A stretch of DNA of 64,000 nt from Streptomyces sp. MBT53 (lineage in GTDB: Bacteria; Actinomycetota; Actinomycetes; Streptomycetales; Streptomycetaceae): NCBI RefSeq assembly GCF_016654115.1, contig NZ_JAEQAZ010000003.1, positions 1-64,000 of the forward strand, in the 5' to 3' direction. Below the pieces are notes generated by a model. That model saw only the letters and a program-made list of their open reading frames with translations, did no database searches and was not told the origin of the DNA. This document shows positions 7,741 to 16,310 of the stretch, in pieces (the stretch's first letter is position 1; each line of letters starts with the position of its first letter). The position numbers and the translations under genes are program-made.

Positions 7741-8568
7741 TCACCTCGCCGTCGCGAGCGCGGCGCGGACGAGCCCCTCCCGCGCCGCCGCCGGAGTGGC
7801 ACGTGGCCAGGCCAGGACGAGCCGGCTGTTCGGCGTGCCGAGCACCGGGACCGCGACGACGGACGGTCCCAGCCGGGGGACCGCGCTCTCCCCGAGCACG
7901 ACCACCAACTCGCCCAGCGCGACCCGGTCGATGAGCTCGTCCAGGCCGACCGGCGGGGCATGCTCATGGAAGAGGGGTTCGTCCCGCACATCGAGGGCGG
8001 TCAGGCTCGTGCGGTGGGCGAGGCGGTGTCCCGCCGGAAGGAGGGCGACCGGCGGCTCGTCGAGCAGATCCACCGTGTCCAGCCCGTCGAGATCGTCGCC
8101 GGCGCACATCAACGCCAGGTCCGCCGTGCCGTCCCGCAGGGCGCCGACCAGGTCCGGGGTGAACCGCACCTCCACCGGCACCGGATCAGGACCCCGCCGG
8201 TAGGTCTCCAGCACCTTGGACAGCAACCCGGTCCCGGTACCGGCCGGAGCGGCGACGACCAGCCGGTCCGGCCGTGCCGCCTGCTGCGTCCGACGGACCG
8301 CGTCGTCCACCGTGGCAAGGACGGTGCGGCTCTCGCGAAGGAATACCTCACCGGCGCGCGTCAGTCGAACCTGCCGACTGGTGCGCTCGAACAACCGGAC
8401 CCCCATACGGCGTTCCAGCCTGCCGATGGCGCGGGACAACCCCGGCTGTGCGATGCCCAGTTGCTCAGCGGCGCGGCCGAAGTGCAGGTTCTCCGCCACG
8501 GCGACGAAGTAACTGACCTCGCGGGTCTCAAGTCGGTCCACACCGTCAGACGTTACTCGCGCGGACAC
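7741..8568 (-). CDS. LysR family transcriptional regulator
   Basis: 275 residues, slightly short for LysR proteins. The N-terminal winged helix-turn-helix is clear: EVSYFVAVAENLHFGRAAEQLGIAQPGLSRAIGRLERRMG, followed by the linker helix (LTRAGEVFLRES) and an effector-binding domain of the periplasmic-binding-protein type. The GTG at 8568 is the first start; a GTG nine codons later would also retain the whole HTH. It is convergent with the SDR at 6955 and downstream of a TetR gene. It has no divergent partner, so its target is not obvious from position. Confidence 0.9.
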   Translation of the reverse strand: MSARVTSDGVDRLETREVSYFVAVAENLHFGRAAEQLGIAQPGLSRAIGRLERRMGVRLFERTSRQVRLTRAGEVFLRESRTVLATVDDAVRRTQQAARPDRLVVAAPAGTGTGLLSKVLETYRRGPDPVPVEVRFTPDLVGALRDGTADLALMCAGDDLDGLDTVDLLDEPPVALLPAGHRLAHRTSLTALDVRDEPLFHEHAPPVGLDELIDRVALGELVVVLGESAVPRLGPSVVAVPVLGTPNSRLVLAWPRATPAAAREGLVRAALATAR

Positions 8569-8621
8569 CGGGACGTCGGCCGGGCCGGTGCCTCGCGCGG
8601 GGCAGTCGGCGCAGCCTGATG

Positions 8622-9221
8622 TCAGTCCCGGACGGCGGTCAGCGCGGTGTCGAGGAGGTCACCGACCGGCCGGGTGGCGCCGGTGCGGGCCCATTCGTCC
8701 ACGGCGATGTTGAGGCAGGCGAGGGCGGAGGAGACGATCGCGCGGGCCCGCAGTTCCCGGGTGCGGGTCGGCCCCCGCAGCCGTCGGACGATGTCAGGGA
8801 GGAGCGCCTCCGCCCAGCGTGCCCGCTTGTCCAGCAGCGACGGTTGCAGCGCGGGCGTCGCGTCGAGCATCCTCGCCACCGCGATGTTGGTGTCCGCGTG
8901 GGCGGTGAGCTCGTCGAGGTGGGGCTGCACGGCGTGGCGCAGCGCGGTCCAGGGGTCTTCGCCGAGGGGGCGGGCCGCCAGGGCTTCGGCGAGCCTGTCG
9001 CCGATCTCGTCCATGTGGCCGACGACCATGTCCTCCTTGGTGGGGAAGTAGCGGAACACACTGCGTCCCGACATGCCGACCTCGGCGGCGATCTGATCGA
9101 CCGTCGTCCGCTCGAAACCGTTCGCCGCGAACAGCGTCATCGCGGTCTCGGCGATCTGCGCGCGCACGGCGCGCCGGGTCATCTCCCGCAGCCCCGGCTT
9201 CACCCTCGGTGTGTCGACCAT
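8622..9221 (-). CDS. TetR family transcriptional regulator
   Basis: 199 residues. The N-terminal HTH (AETAMTLFAANGFERTTVDQIAAEVGMSGRSVFRYFPTKEDM) is a textbook TetR DNA-binding domain; the C-terminal ligand domain is divergent. The ATG at 9221 lies 7 bases from a TATTCT box (9233-9228), so the transcript is probably leaderless. It is divergent from a short SDR gene, and the palindrome at 9251-9265 lies between them, the classical arrangement for a repressor controlling itself and its neighbour. Confidence 0.9.
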   Translation of the reverse strand: MVDTPRVKPGLREMTRRAVRAQIAETAMTLFAANGFERTTVDQIAAEVGMSGRSVFRYFPTKEDMVVGHMDEIGDRLAEALAARPLGEDPWTALRHAVQPHLDELTAHADTNIAVARMLDATPALQPSLLDKRARWAEALLPDIVRRLRGPTRTRELRARAIVSSALACLNIAVDEWARTGATRPVGDLLDTALTAVRD

Positions 9222-9227
9222 GCGTCC

Positions 9228-9255
9228 AGAATAGCTGCTGCCGCCAGATCTGTCA
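9228..9255 (-). promoter_or_regulatory. leaderless promoter of the TetR gene
   Basis: On the minus strand TGACAG (9255-9250) and TATTCT (9233-9228) are 16 bases apart. The start ATG (9221) is 7 bases past the -10 box, exactly where transcription should begin, so the mRNA likely has no leader. Confidence 0.5.
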
Positions 9256-9265
9256 GTCAGTGACA
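9251..9265. promoter_or_regulatory. TetR operator candidate
   Basis: TGTCAGTCAGTGACA is an inverted repeat (TGTCA / TGACA around a 5-base centre) between the divergent TetR and short-SDR genes. It overlaps the -35 box of the TetR promoter, consistent with autorepression. Confidence 0.5.
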
Positions 9266-9343
9266 ACTTGGTCTATGGTTGACATGTGTGTCGGGGTCGA
9301 CCGGGCCCGCGCATCAGCGAGAGACGACCTTGAGGAGTGCGTC

Positions 9344-9961
9344 ATGAAGGTGATCGTCATCGGAACCGGGACGATCGGTAGGGCCGTGCGCGCAACGCTG
9401 GCCGAGCACGGACACGAGGTCCTGTCGGTGGGCCGCACCTCCGGCGACCTCCGGGCGGACATCACGGACATGGCGAGCCTGCGGGCCCTCTTCGCCGAGG
9501 TCGCCGGGGCCGGTGGCTTCGACGCCGTGGCCGGCGCGGCCGGTGACGTGTTCCCGGCACCGCTGGAGCAGACCACGGACCAGCAGTGGGCCGACTCCGT
9601 CGCGGCCAAGGGGATGGGACAGATCAACCTCGTGCGGGCCGCCCTACCCCACATCGCCGACCGGGGCTCCTTCACCCTGGTCTCCGGCGTGCTGACCGAC
9701 GAGTTCACACAGGCCGCGACGATCGGCGCGACGGTGAACCACATGGTGGAAGGCTTCGTGAAAGCGTCCGCGACGGAACTCCCACGCGGTCTGCGGATCA
9801 ACTGCGTCAGCCCCACGGTGCTGACCGAGTCCGTGGCCTATCACCCGTACTTCCCAGGCTTCACCCCCGTACCGGCCGCCGAAGTCGCCCTCGCCTACCT
9901 GCGCGCCATCGCGAACCCCATCACCGGCCGCATCCTCAAACTGCACAGGACCGACAGCTGA
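9344..9961 (+). CDS. short SDR-like oxidoreductase lacking YxxxK
   Basis: 205 residues, shorter than classical SDRs. A Rossmann start (MKVIVIGTGTIGRAV) and NRI-like end (RGLRINCVSPTVLTES) are clear. The position of the catalytic Tyr-x-x-x-Lys reads ATVNHMVEGFVKA, so the usual tyrosine is replaced, as in a known subgroup of about 200-residue short-chain dehydrogenase-like proteins. Whether it is a catalytic dehydrogenase is therefore uncertain. The ATG at 9344 follows GAGGAG. Divergent from the TetR gene and probably repressed by it. Confidence 0.85.
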   Translation: MKVIVIGTGTIGRAVRATLAEHGHEVLSVGRTSGDLRADITDMASLRALFAEVAGAGGFDAVAGAAGDVFPAPLEQTTDQQWADSVAAKGMGQINLVRAALPHIADRGSFTLVSGVLTDEFTQAATIGATVNHMVEGFVKASATELPRGLRINCVSPTVLTESVAYHPYFPGFTPVPAAEVALAYLRAIANPITGRILKLHRTDS

Positions 9962-10273
9962 CACCCCGCCCGGCCGCGAGACTGCGCGGACGGAGCGCGG
10001 TGAGTCCCCTGATGCGGGACCTGCTGTCGCAGCCGACCATGACGTCGTGGACCGGGGACACTCTGGCCGACCTGACAGGACTCGACACCTTCGCCGCTCC
10101 GGCGGCCCTGCGTCCCGCGCTCTGACGCGCCAGGACGAGTTGGCGACGCTCGGCGGCGCACACCTATAGACATCCGATCTATTCTCCGGTGACGATGAAC
10201 GCGCTTTCCATAGAGGTCGACGGGGAGCCGCCTCCTTGTAATTGAGCCGATGAATGGGCCGGGAGATTTCACC
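9962..10273 (+). other. 312-base intergenic stretch with possible gene remnant
   Basis: No confident gene lies here. A 41-codon frame from GTG 10000 to TGA 10125 contains RDLLSQPTMTSWTGDTLADL and could be a remnant or a small protein, but it has no recognisable family and no convincing ribosome-binding site. The remaining 150 bases upstream of the GH95 gene are less GC-rich and should hold its promoter; no clear -35/-10 pair or palindrome was seen. Confidence 0.3.
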
Positions 10274-13200
10274 GTGATCAATGAGTCCCAACCGCAGCGC
10301 CGCAGCGTCCTCAAGTTCGGCGGTGCGTTCGCTCTGGCGCCTCTGCTCGCTCAGCTGGCCGACGGAACCCTCGCAGGGCGGGCCGTCGCCGCTGAGCGCG
10401 GCGCGTCGACGGCTGTCCAGTGGCCGGTCCTGTCGCGCAAGGCGCTGAAGTACTCCGTGCCCGCCACGGACTGGGAGTCGCAGGCACTGCCGATCGGCAA
10501 CGGCCGACTCGGCGCCATGCTCTTCGCCGATCCGTACGAGGAGCGGATCCAGTTCAACGAACAGAGCCTGTGGGGCGGCCTCAACAACTACGACAACGCG
10601 CTCGCCGGCAAGCCGGACAGCGACTTCGACACCGGCATGACCGGCTTCGGCTCGTACCGGAACTTCGGTGACGTCGTCGTCACCTTCGCTCCCCGCGCGA
10701 GTCCGACCGTCACGGCTCCCGGCGGGCCGTACAGCAGTTCCTCGTCGGAGGGCGTCGACAAGTCGTACGACGGCGACGCGAGCACCAAGTGGTGCATCGA
10801 GGGGCCGGGGCCGAAGGTTCAGTGGCAGGTCGAGTTGCCCGAACCCGTCGCAGTCGGGTCCTACGCCCTCACGAGCGCCAACGACGTCCCGGAGCGCGAC
10901 CCCCAGGAGTGGACGCTCTCCGGCTCCGCGGACGGGACCACCTGGACCACGGTGGACAGTCGCACGCCGGCGGCGCCCTTCGAAAACCGCTTCCAGACGA
11001 AGGAGTTCACCTGCGCCGCTCCGGCCGCCTACCGCCTCTACCGGTTCGACTTCGTCCCCAAGGCGGGCGTCAGCCACTTCCAGGTGAGCGAGATCGGGCT
11101 GTCCGGCGTGGACTTCGGCGCGGGCGGCTCGGTGTACCTGTCCTCGCCGAGCGGCCACTCCAAGGGATCCGGGGCCAAGTCCAAGGCCGCGGACATCTCG
11201 TGTTCGGTGGACGGCGACCCGGCCACGGTCTGGCGGGTCGCCGCCGGCGCACCGGCGGTCGCCTGGCAGGCCGAGCTGCCCCGCGCGGTCGTCGTCACCT
11301 CGTACGCGCTGACGGCGGCCCCGGACCGGCCGCGCGACGACCCCTGGCGATGGGTGCTTGAGGCGTCGCAGGACGGGCGTACGTGGACGGCCCTCGACAC
11401 GCAGAACCCCGGAGCGCCCTTCGCCGCCCGGGGCGAGGCGCGGACGTTCCGCTTCGCCAACAGCACGGCCTACCGCACGTATCGGCTCACTCTGAACCCC
11501 GGCACATCCGCGACCGGCATGCAGATCGCGGAGATCGCGCTACTGGGCGAGGACTTCGACACGCGCGCGCAGCGGACGGTCGTCGACTACCAGCGCAGCC
11601 TCGACTTCGTGGAGGGCATCCACGTCACCGGGTTCGGCGCGCCGGATCGGCGCGTCCTGCGCGAGGCCTTCGCCAGCCGGGCCGCCGACGTCATGGTCTT
11701 CCGGTATACATCGGATGAATCCGCGGGGCTTTCCGGCGCGATATCGCTGACCTCCGCACAGGACGACGCTCCTACGGCGGTCGACGCCGGCGCGGGGCGG
11801 ATCGCCTTCAGCGGAGTCATGGGCAATGGACTCAAGCACACCTGCACCGTCCAGGCCCTGCGCACCGACGGCGACCTCCGCGCCGACGGATCGGTGCTCC
11901 GGTTCAGCGGCTGCACGACCCTGACCCTGTTCCTGGACGCCCGCACCGACTACAAGCTCGACGCCGCCGCCGGGTGGCGCGGACCGGCCCCGGAACCGGT
12001 CGTCGCCAGAACACTCGCCAAGGCGACCGCTCGGCCCTACGACAGACTGCGCGACGAGCACACCGCCGCGACCCGCTCCCTCATGGACCGGGTCGCGGTC
12101 GCCTGGGGCACATCGGAGCCCGCCGTCGTGGCGCTGCCGACCGACGTACGGCTGGCGCGGTACGGGGCGGGCGGCGAGGACCCGACACTTGAGCAGACGA
12201 TGTTCGACTACGGCCGCTACCTGCTGATCAGTTCCTCCCGCCCGAACGGCCTGCCCGCCAACCTCCAGGGTCTGTGGAACGACAGCAACCAGCCGGCGTG
12301 GGCCTCCGACTACCACACCAACATCAATGTCCAGATGAACTACTGGGGAGCCGAGACGACCAACCTGTCCGAGTGCCATGAGGCACTCGTCGGGTTCGTC
12401 GAGCAGGTGGCGGTGCCCAGCCGTGTGGCGACTCGCAACGCCTTCGGCAAGGACACGCGCGGCTGGACCGCCCGCACCAGCCAGAGCGTCTTCGGCGGCA
12501 ACTCGTGGGAGTGGAACACCGTCGCGAGCGCCTGGTACGCCCAACACCTTTACGAACACTGGGCGTTCACCCAGGACCTGGTCTACCTCCGCACCGTCGC
12601 CCACCCGATGATCAAGGAGATCTGCCAGTTCTGGGAGGACCGGCTCAAGGAGCGCGCGGACGGACTCCTCGTGTCCCCGGACGGCTGGTCGCCCGAGCAC
12701 GGTCCGCGCGAGGACGGCGTGATGTACGACCAGCAGATCATCTGGGACCTGTTCCAGAACTACCTCGACTGCGAGGCGGTGCTCAAGGCGGATCCCGCCT
12801 ACCAGGCGAAGGTCGCGGACATGCAGGCCCGCCTCGCACCGAACAAGATCGGCAAATGGGGTCAACTCCAGGAGTGGCAGGAGGACTTGGACGACCCCAC
12901 CGACCACCACCGCCACACCTCGCACCTCTTCGCGGTCTATCCGGGGCGCCAGATCACCCCGAAGGCCACCGACTTCGCGGCTGCCGCCCTCGTCTCGCTC
13001 AAGGCGCGGTGCGGCGAGGAGGGGGGCGTCCCGTTCACGGCCGCCACGGTGTCGGGCGACAGCCGCCGCTCGTGGACCTGGCCCTGGCGGGCGGCCCTCT
13101 TCGCCCGCCTCGGTGACGGACATCGCGCCCAGATCATGCTGCGCGGGCTGTTGACCTTCAACACGCTCCCCAACATGTTCGGCAACCACCCGCCCTTCCA

Positions 13201-13477
13201 GATGGACGGCAACTTCGGTATCACCGGTGCCGTGGCGGAGATGCTCCTGCAGAGCCACGACGGAGTCATCGACCTGCTGCCCGCCCTGCCGGACGGCTGG
13301 AAGGCCAGGGGTTCCTTCACCGGGCTCCGCGCCCGGGGCGGCTACGAGGTCAATTGCGCATGGCGGGACGGCAAGGTCACGTCCTACAGCATCGTGGCCG
13401 ACCGGGCACGGAACCGACAGGACGTCACCGTGCGAGTGAACGGGGTTGACCGGAGGGTGAAGCCGAGCAAGCCCTGA
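10274..13477 (+). CDS. secreted GH95 family glycoside hydrolase (alpha-L-fucosidase / alpha-L-galactosidase type) with two inserted discoidin domains
   Basis: About 1067 residues. A twin-arginine signal (QRRSVLKF plus hydrophobic stretch) begins the protein, so it is exported folded. The GH95 catalytic region is clear: [10 protein letters not shown] with Asn683 and Asn685, WSPEHGP with Glu808 (the acid) and QMDGNFG with Asp978, matching the Asn/Asn/Glu/Asp set described for the Bifidobacterium AfcA enzyme. Two discoidin-like (F5/8 type C) domains, roughly residues 135-275 and 280-420, sit inside the N-terminal beta-sandwich, between [11 protein letters not shown] and [16 protein letters not shown] 10274 was preferred because GGGAG lies 8 bases upstream; ATG 10250 would add eight residues. 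It is monocistronic, followed by a terminator. Confidence 0.9.
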   Translation: MINESQPQRRSVLKFGGAFALAPLLAQLADGTLAGRAVAAERGASTAVQWPVLSRKALKYSVPATDWESQALPIGNGRLGAMLFADPYEERIQFNEQSLWGGLNNYDNALAGKPDSDFDTGMTGFGSYRNFGDVVVTFAPRASPTVTAPGGPYSSSSSEGVDKSYDGDASTKWCIEGPGPKVQWQVELPEPVAVGSYALTSANDVPERDPQEWTLSGSADGTTWTTVDSRTPAAPFENRFQTKEFTCAAPAAYRLYRFDFVPKAGVSHFQVSEIGLSGVDFGAGGSVYLSSPSGHSKGSGAKSKAADISCSVDGDPATVWRVAAGAPAVAWQAELPRAVVVTSYALTAAPDRPRDDPWRWVLEASQDGRTWTALDTQNPGAPFAARGEARTFRFANSTAYRTYRLTLNPGTSATGMQIAEIALLGEDFDTRAQRTVVDYQRSLDFVEGIHVTGFGAPDRRVLREAFASRAADVMVFRYTSDESAGLSGAISLTSAQDDAPTAVDAGAGRIAFSGVMGNGLKHTCTVQALRTDGDLRADGSVLRFSGCTTLTLFLDARTDYKLDAAAGWRGPAPEPVVARTLAKATARPYDRLRDEHTAATRSLMDRVAVAWGTSEPAVVALPTDVRLARYGAGGEDPTLEQTMFDYGRYLLISSSRPNGLPANLQGLWNDSNQPAWASDYHTNINVQMNYWGAETTNLSECHEALVGFVEQVAVPSRVATRNAFGKDTRGWTARTSQSVFGGNSWEWNTVASAWYAQHLYEHWAFTQDLVYLRTVAHPMIKEICQFWEDRLKERADGLLVSPDGWSPEHGPREDGVMYDQQIIWDLFQNYLDCEAVLKADPAYQAKVADMQARLAPNKIGKWGQLQEWQEDLDDPTDHHRHTSHLFAVYPGRQITPKATDFAAAALVSLKARCGEEGGVPFTAATVSGDSRRSWTWPWRAALFARLGDGHRAQIMLRGLLTFNTLPNMFGNHPPFQMDGNFGITGAVAEMLLQSHDGVIDLLPALPDGWKARGSFTGLRARGGYEVNCAWRDGKVTSYSIVADRARNRQDVTVRVNGVDRRVKPSKP

Positions 13478-13510
13478 GACCTGTACGGGATCTCCCGCTG
13501 AGTGACCCGG

Positions 13511-13548
13511 CCGAGTCCCTGAGGTGCTGTGCCGTCCCAGGGACTCGG
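13511..13548 (+). terminator. intrinsic terminator after GH95 gene
   Basis: CCGAGTCCCTG (13511-13521) pairs perfectly with CAGGGACTCGG (13538-13548) around a 16-base loop, 34 bases after the stop codon. No T-run follows, as is common in Streptomyces. Confidence 0.7.
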
Positions 13549-13646
13549 GCCTAGCTCCTCACGCGATCTTCACGCACTCAAAGGCGATCGCGGAAACAAT
13601 CTTGGTCTTCTTGGGTGTTCTCGCTGCTCGAGCCGAGGAGGGGAAG

Positions 13647-14048
13647 GTGCCGGGGCTGAAGCTGTTCCGAAAGACAAATGGCGACGTGACGGTGGTCGAG
13701 CCGTTTCTTGCTGAGGTCGAGGTTCCTCGCGAGCGAGTACGGCACAGGGCCGGTCCACGGGGGCCGGATCGACTCGCTCGGGGTGGACGAGAACGGGGCG
13801 CCCGTCATCGTCGAGCACCGGAGGCCGATCGACCTGGTCCGCTACCGACTCTTCGACAGCGACCTGCCCGGAATTGAGATCGTGGCGTCTGTGAGTGGGG
13901 ACATGGGGATGGTGCGCCGGGCGCGTCGATCCTGGAGTTGGCGCATGCGGTCGACGAGACGTTGCTCGGGCTCGGTGACGGTGTGAACCGCGTCGAGCGC
14001 AAGCACTACACCGCCTTCCAGACACGGCGCGCCGTTGCCGGTCCCTGA
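13647..14048 (+). pseudogene. decayed NucS/DUF5655-type (predicted transport/endonuclease-like) gene
   Basis: Three homologous pieces lie in order but in different frames: KLFRKTNGDVTVVEPFLAEV from a GTG at 13647 with GAGGAGGGG upstream; RFLASEYGTGPVHGGRIDSL in the next frame up to about 13880, ending IEIVASVSGD; and ELAHAVDETLLGLGDGVNRV back in the first frame to the stop at 14046. Intact relatives, recalled as about 300 residues with an N-terminal RecB/NucS-like nuclease fold and a C-terminal DUF5655 domain, contain long stretches missing here. So there have been at least two internal deletions and two frame changes. The recognisable total is only about 130 codons. It cannot make a functional protein. 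Confidence 0.8.
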
Positions 14049-14100
14049 GCTGCCCCCGCCGGCGTTGAAGCCGCGGGGGAGGGCGTGATCGGACGATGCG

Positions 14101-14919
14101 TCACGGTGCCGGCAGGGGGCGGACGGTGAGGATCTGCTGGGCGTGTCCGACCGGTCCGTCGATGTCGTGCAGGACGGTACTGGTCAGGCCCTGTCCGGTG
14201 GGGCCGAAGGCGACTGTGGTGTCCAGGCCGGTCCATCCGCCTCGGGGCTGTCGGTGGAGATGGATGGTCAGGTCGACGTTGGGGAACATCCACGCGGTGG
14301 GCGGCTGCCGGACGGCGATGCCGTTGGCGGTGTCGACGAGCGCGAGATACGAGGCCAGGGGGCTGGCCGTAACGCCCGCGACCAGGTCGAGTGGTGTGGA
14401 GATCCAGGCGGTCGTACGGCCCGGCTGCGGTGGTGTCACGGGGCGGACGTCCACGGAGGCGATGTAGCCGCCGGGCCAGAGGTCGGACATGGTCCACGGG
14501 GCGAGTGACTCGGGCGGGGCGAGCCGGTCGTCGGGGCCGCCCGCGACCGCGGTGGTGTCGAGTGCGGCCAGATACCAGGCGCGGGCCCGGACCACCGGAC
14601 GGCCCGCGATCCTTACGACGGCTTCGAGGAGTTCGATGGTCCGGCCGGGGCGGAGGTTTTCCACTTCGATCTCGCACTCGTCGAGGGCGAGGCGTCCGAG
14701 GATGTCGTAGCTGATCCGGGAGAGGACCAGCCCGGTGTTTGTGCCGGTCGCCCGGTGGCGGTCGAGGGCGTGGACGACGAGCCCGCCCAGCGGACTGAAG
14801 TGCTGCTCGTCCCGGTCCCAGGCTCCGCCGGCGTGGGCCGTCGGCTTGTAGCGGTGGTCGTCGGTGGCTTCGAAGTAGCTGTCGGGGGTCAACGGATGTG
14901 TCTCCAAAGGGGTGTTCAC
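14101..14919 (-). CDS. thioesterase family protein (TesB-like double hotdog)
   Basis: 272 residues resembling the acyl-CoA thioesterase II-like (4HBT_3) family. HFSPLGGLVVHALDRH near the N-terminus and the LSRISYDILGRL segment are characteristic of the first hotdog domain; FPNVDLTIHLHR marks the second. The expected role is cytoplasmic hydrolysis of acyl-CoA thioesters; the physiological acyl group is unknown. The GTG at 14919 overlaps the stop of a truncated azlD by 4 bases, so it appears to be the last gene of a former operon whose upstream part has been lost. Confidence 0.85.
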   Translation of the reverse strand: MNTPLETHPLTPDSYFEATDDHRYKPTAHAGGAWDRDEQHFSPLGGLVVHALDRHRATGTNTGLVLSRISYDILGRLALDECEIEVENLRPGRTIELLEAVVRIAGRPVVRARAWYLAALDTTAVAGGPDDRLAPPESLAPWTMSDLWPGGYIASVDVRPVTPPQPGRTTAWISTPLDLVAGVTASPLASYLALVDTANGIAVRQPPTAWMFPNVDLTIHLHRQPRGGWTGLDTTVAFGPTGQGLTSTVLHDIDGPVGHAQQILTVRPLPAP

Positions 14920-15113
14920 AGGGTGTTGAGCAGGGCGACGCAGACGGCCGTTCCGGCGCCGACGCTGAGGACGGTGCTACGGCCGCAGGCCAGGTGGACG
15001 CCGATGGTGACGGCCGCGGCGAGCGGGGCGTACCAGGTGCCGTTCGGGTCCTTGGCGATCGTGCCGTGCAATGCGGTCATGATCGCAAGTATGGAGATCA
15101 GGTAAGGCGTCCA
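14916..15113 (-). pseudogene. truncated azlD (branched-chain amino acid exporter small subunit)
   Basis: In-frame sequence from about 15113 to the stop at 14916 reads as the C-terminal 65 residues of an AzlD protein: TPYLISILAIMTALHGT, then WYAPLAAAVTIGVHL and STVLSVGAGTAVCVALLNTL. Family members are about 105 residues, so the N-terminal membrane segments are missing, and no AzlC gene precedes it. An ATG at 15080 could still give a 54-residue product. The stop overlaps the thioesterase start by 4 bases. Confidence 0.75.
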
Positions 15114-15608
15114 GGGCCGGCACCGTGAACAGCGCGCACTCCTGACCGGCCCCGGTGCGGCGGGAACGGGAACGCGTAGGACACATGCCGGAAGTTCACC
15201 ACGAGGACGCGAGGGCCAGGGCGGGGGTGAGCCACCAGGCGGTTGCGGATATTGCTGTCATTCAGCACGGAACCGGCCCAGCGGGTCGGACTGACCACCG
15301 GGCGGTGATCGACCCCGCTTCCGTGGGCCGAGGAATTCCTGGAGATGCGCCGACTGTTCGGAAACACTGACCATTTCGTGCGAGTGGCCGTGTCCGATCC
15401 CCGGGATCAAGAACGTCACCTCGCATTTCACGATGAATACCATCAAGCCGGTCCCGTAGGGGAGTTCGAGGCGTACGGTCCCGGATGGCGGGCACCCGCA
15501 ATCATGGCGGTCGAAGAAACCGAAGAGGCCGCCGTGTACGAGGTACGGAAAAAGGAGGATCGGCGGGAGTCTTCGCCGATCTCCGTTTACCGGAGGAGTT
15601 GTTTTCGC
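15114..15608. other. 495-base stretch without a confident gene
   Basis: Open frames here have no recognisable family. The only structured elements noticed are the hairpin at 15558-15581 and the ribosome-binding site GGAGGAG (15592-15598) of the PRC-barrel gene. The left part probably marks the breakpoint that removed the start of azlD. Confidence 0.4.
15558..15581 (+). promoter_or_regulatory. hairpin in the leader of the PRC-barrel gene
   Basis: GATCGGCG and CGCCGATC form a perfect 8-base stem around an 8-base loop, 10 bases before the ribosome-binding site. It could be a weak terminator of upstream transcription or a leader structure; which is not clear. Confidence 0.35.
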
Positions 15609-15980
15609 GTGACTGAGAATGTGTGGAGTTACAAGTCGACCGCGGGTCGTCTGGCGGACGCCGACCTCACCGGATACAAGGTGGAGGCCACGGACGGCAG
15701 TATCGGCAAGGTCGACAAGCACTCCGACGAGGTCGGTGACGCCTACCTGGTGGTCGACACCGGCGTGTGGATCTTCGGCAAGGAGGTCATGCTCCCGGCC
15801 AGCACGGTCGACAGCATCGACCCGAACGAGAAGAAGGTCTACGTCAGCCTCGCCAAGCAACAGATCAAGGAGGCCCCGGAGTTCGACCGCGAGAAGCATC
15901 TCGGCGACCAGGGCTACCGTGACGAGCTGGGCACCTACTACAACACCGGTGGCGGCCCGTTCGGCCGCCCGCTCGTCTGA
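15609..15980 (+). CDS. PRC-barrel domain-containing protein
   Basis: 123 residues. Residues from about 15 to 80 form a PRC-barrel domain (GYKVEATDGSIGKVD, AYLVVDTGVW, GKEVMLPASTVDSID), the small beta-barrel found in photosynthetic reaction centre H subunits, RimM and many actinobacterial stress proteins. The C-terminal third is polar and ends in a glycine-rich tail. GTG 15609 follows GGAGGAG by 10 bases. The function of such stand-alone proteins in Streptomyces is not known; a stress-related role is often guessed. Monocistronic, with a strong terminator after it. Confidence 0.88.
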   Translation: MTENVWSYKSTAGRLADADLTGYKVEATDGSIGKVDKHSDEVGDAYLVVDTGVWIFGKEVMLPASTVDSIDPNEKKVYVSLAKQQIKEAPEFDREKHLGDQGYRDELGTYYNTGGGPFGRPLV

Positions 15981-16003
15981 CCGAAGGCCTCTCTGAGCAC
16001 CAT

Positions 16004-16034
16004 GGCCCCGGGACTCGTCACAGAGTCCCGGGGC
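16004..16034 (+). terminator. intrinsic terminator after the PRC-barrel gene
   Basis: GCCCCGGGACTC (16005-16016) pairs perfectly with GAGTCCCGGGGC (16023-16034) around the 6-base loop GTCACA, ending with TCTTG. Confidence 0.8.
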
Positions 16035-16310
16035 TCTTGCGATGGAATGGACGGAGCACCTGCGACGGAGGGGTGGGCCGTCGATGCTGGTGCTCGCGCA
16101 TAGGTGCTCCTGGGTTTTCACGAGGGTTTTCCGAACCGAACCGAGCCGAGCACTACCAGTGATACCAGCGCCGGCTTCGACTTACGCGCGCTCCACCGGG
16201 CCATAGCTCTCAGCCGCGGCCGCCTGCTCGGCAACGGCGGAGAGGAACGGTATCCCGACGAGGACGAGCAACTCACCGCGCTCACCACGATTTCCACGTG
16301 TCGCTGAGTG

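Noticed and set aside
16035..16310. Possible small gene at 16104-16307
   Set aside because: No ribosome-binding site, no homology and no coupling; judged noncoding.
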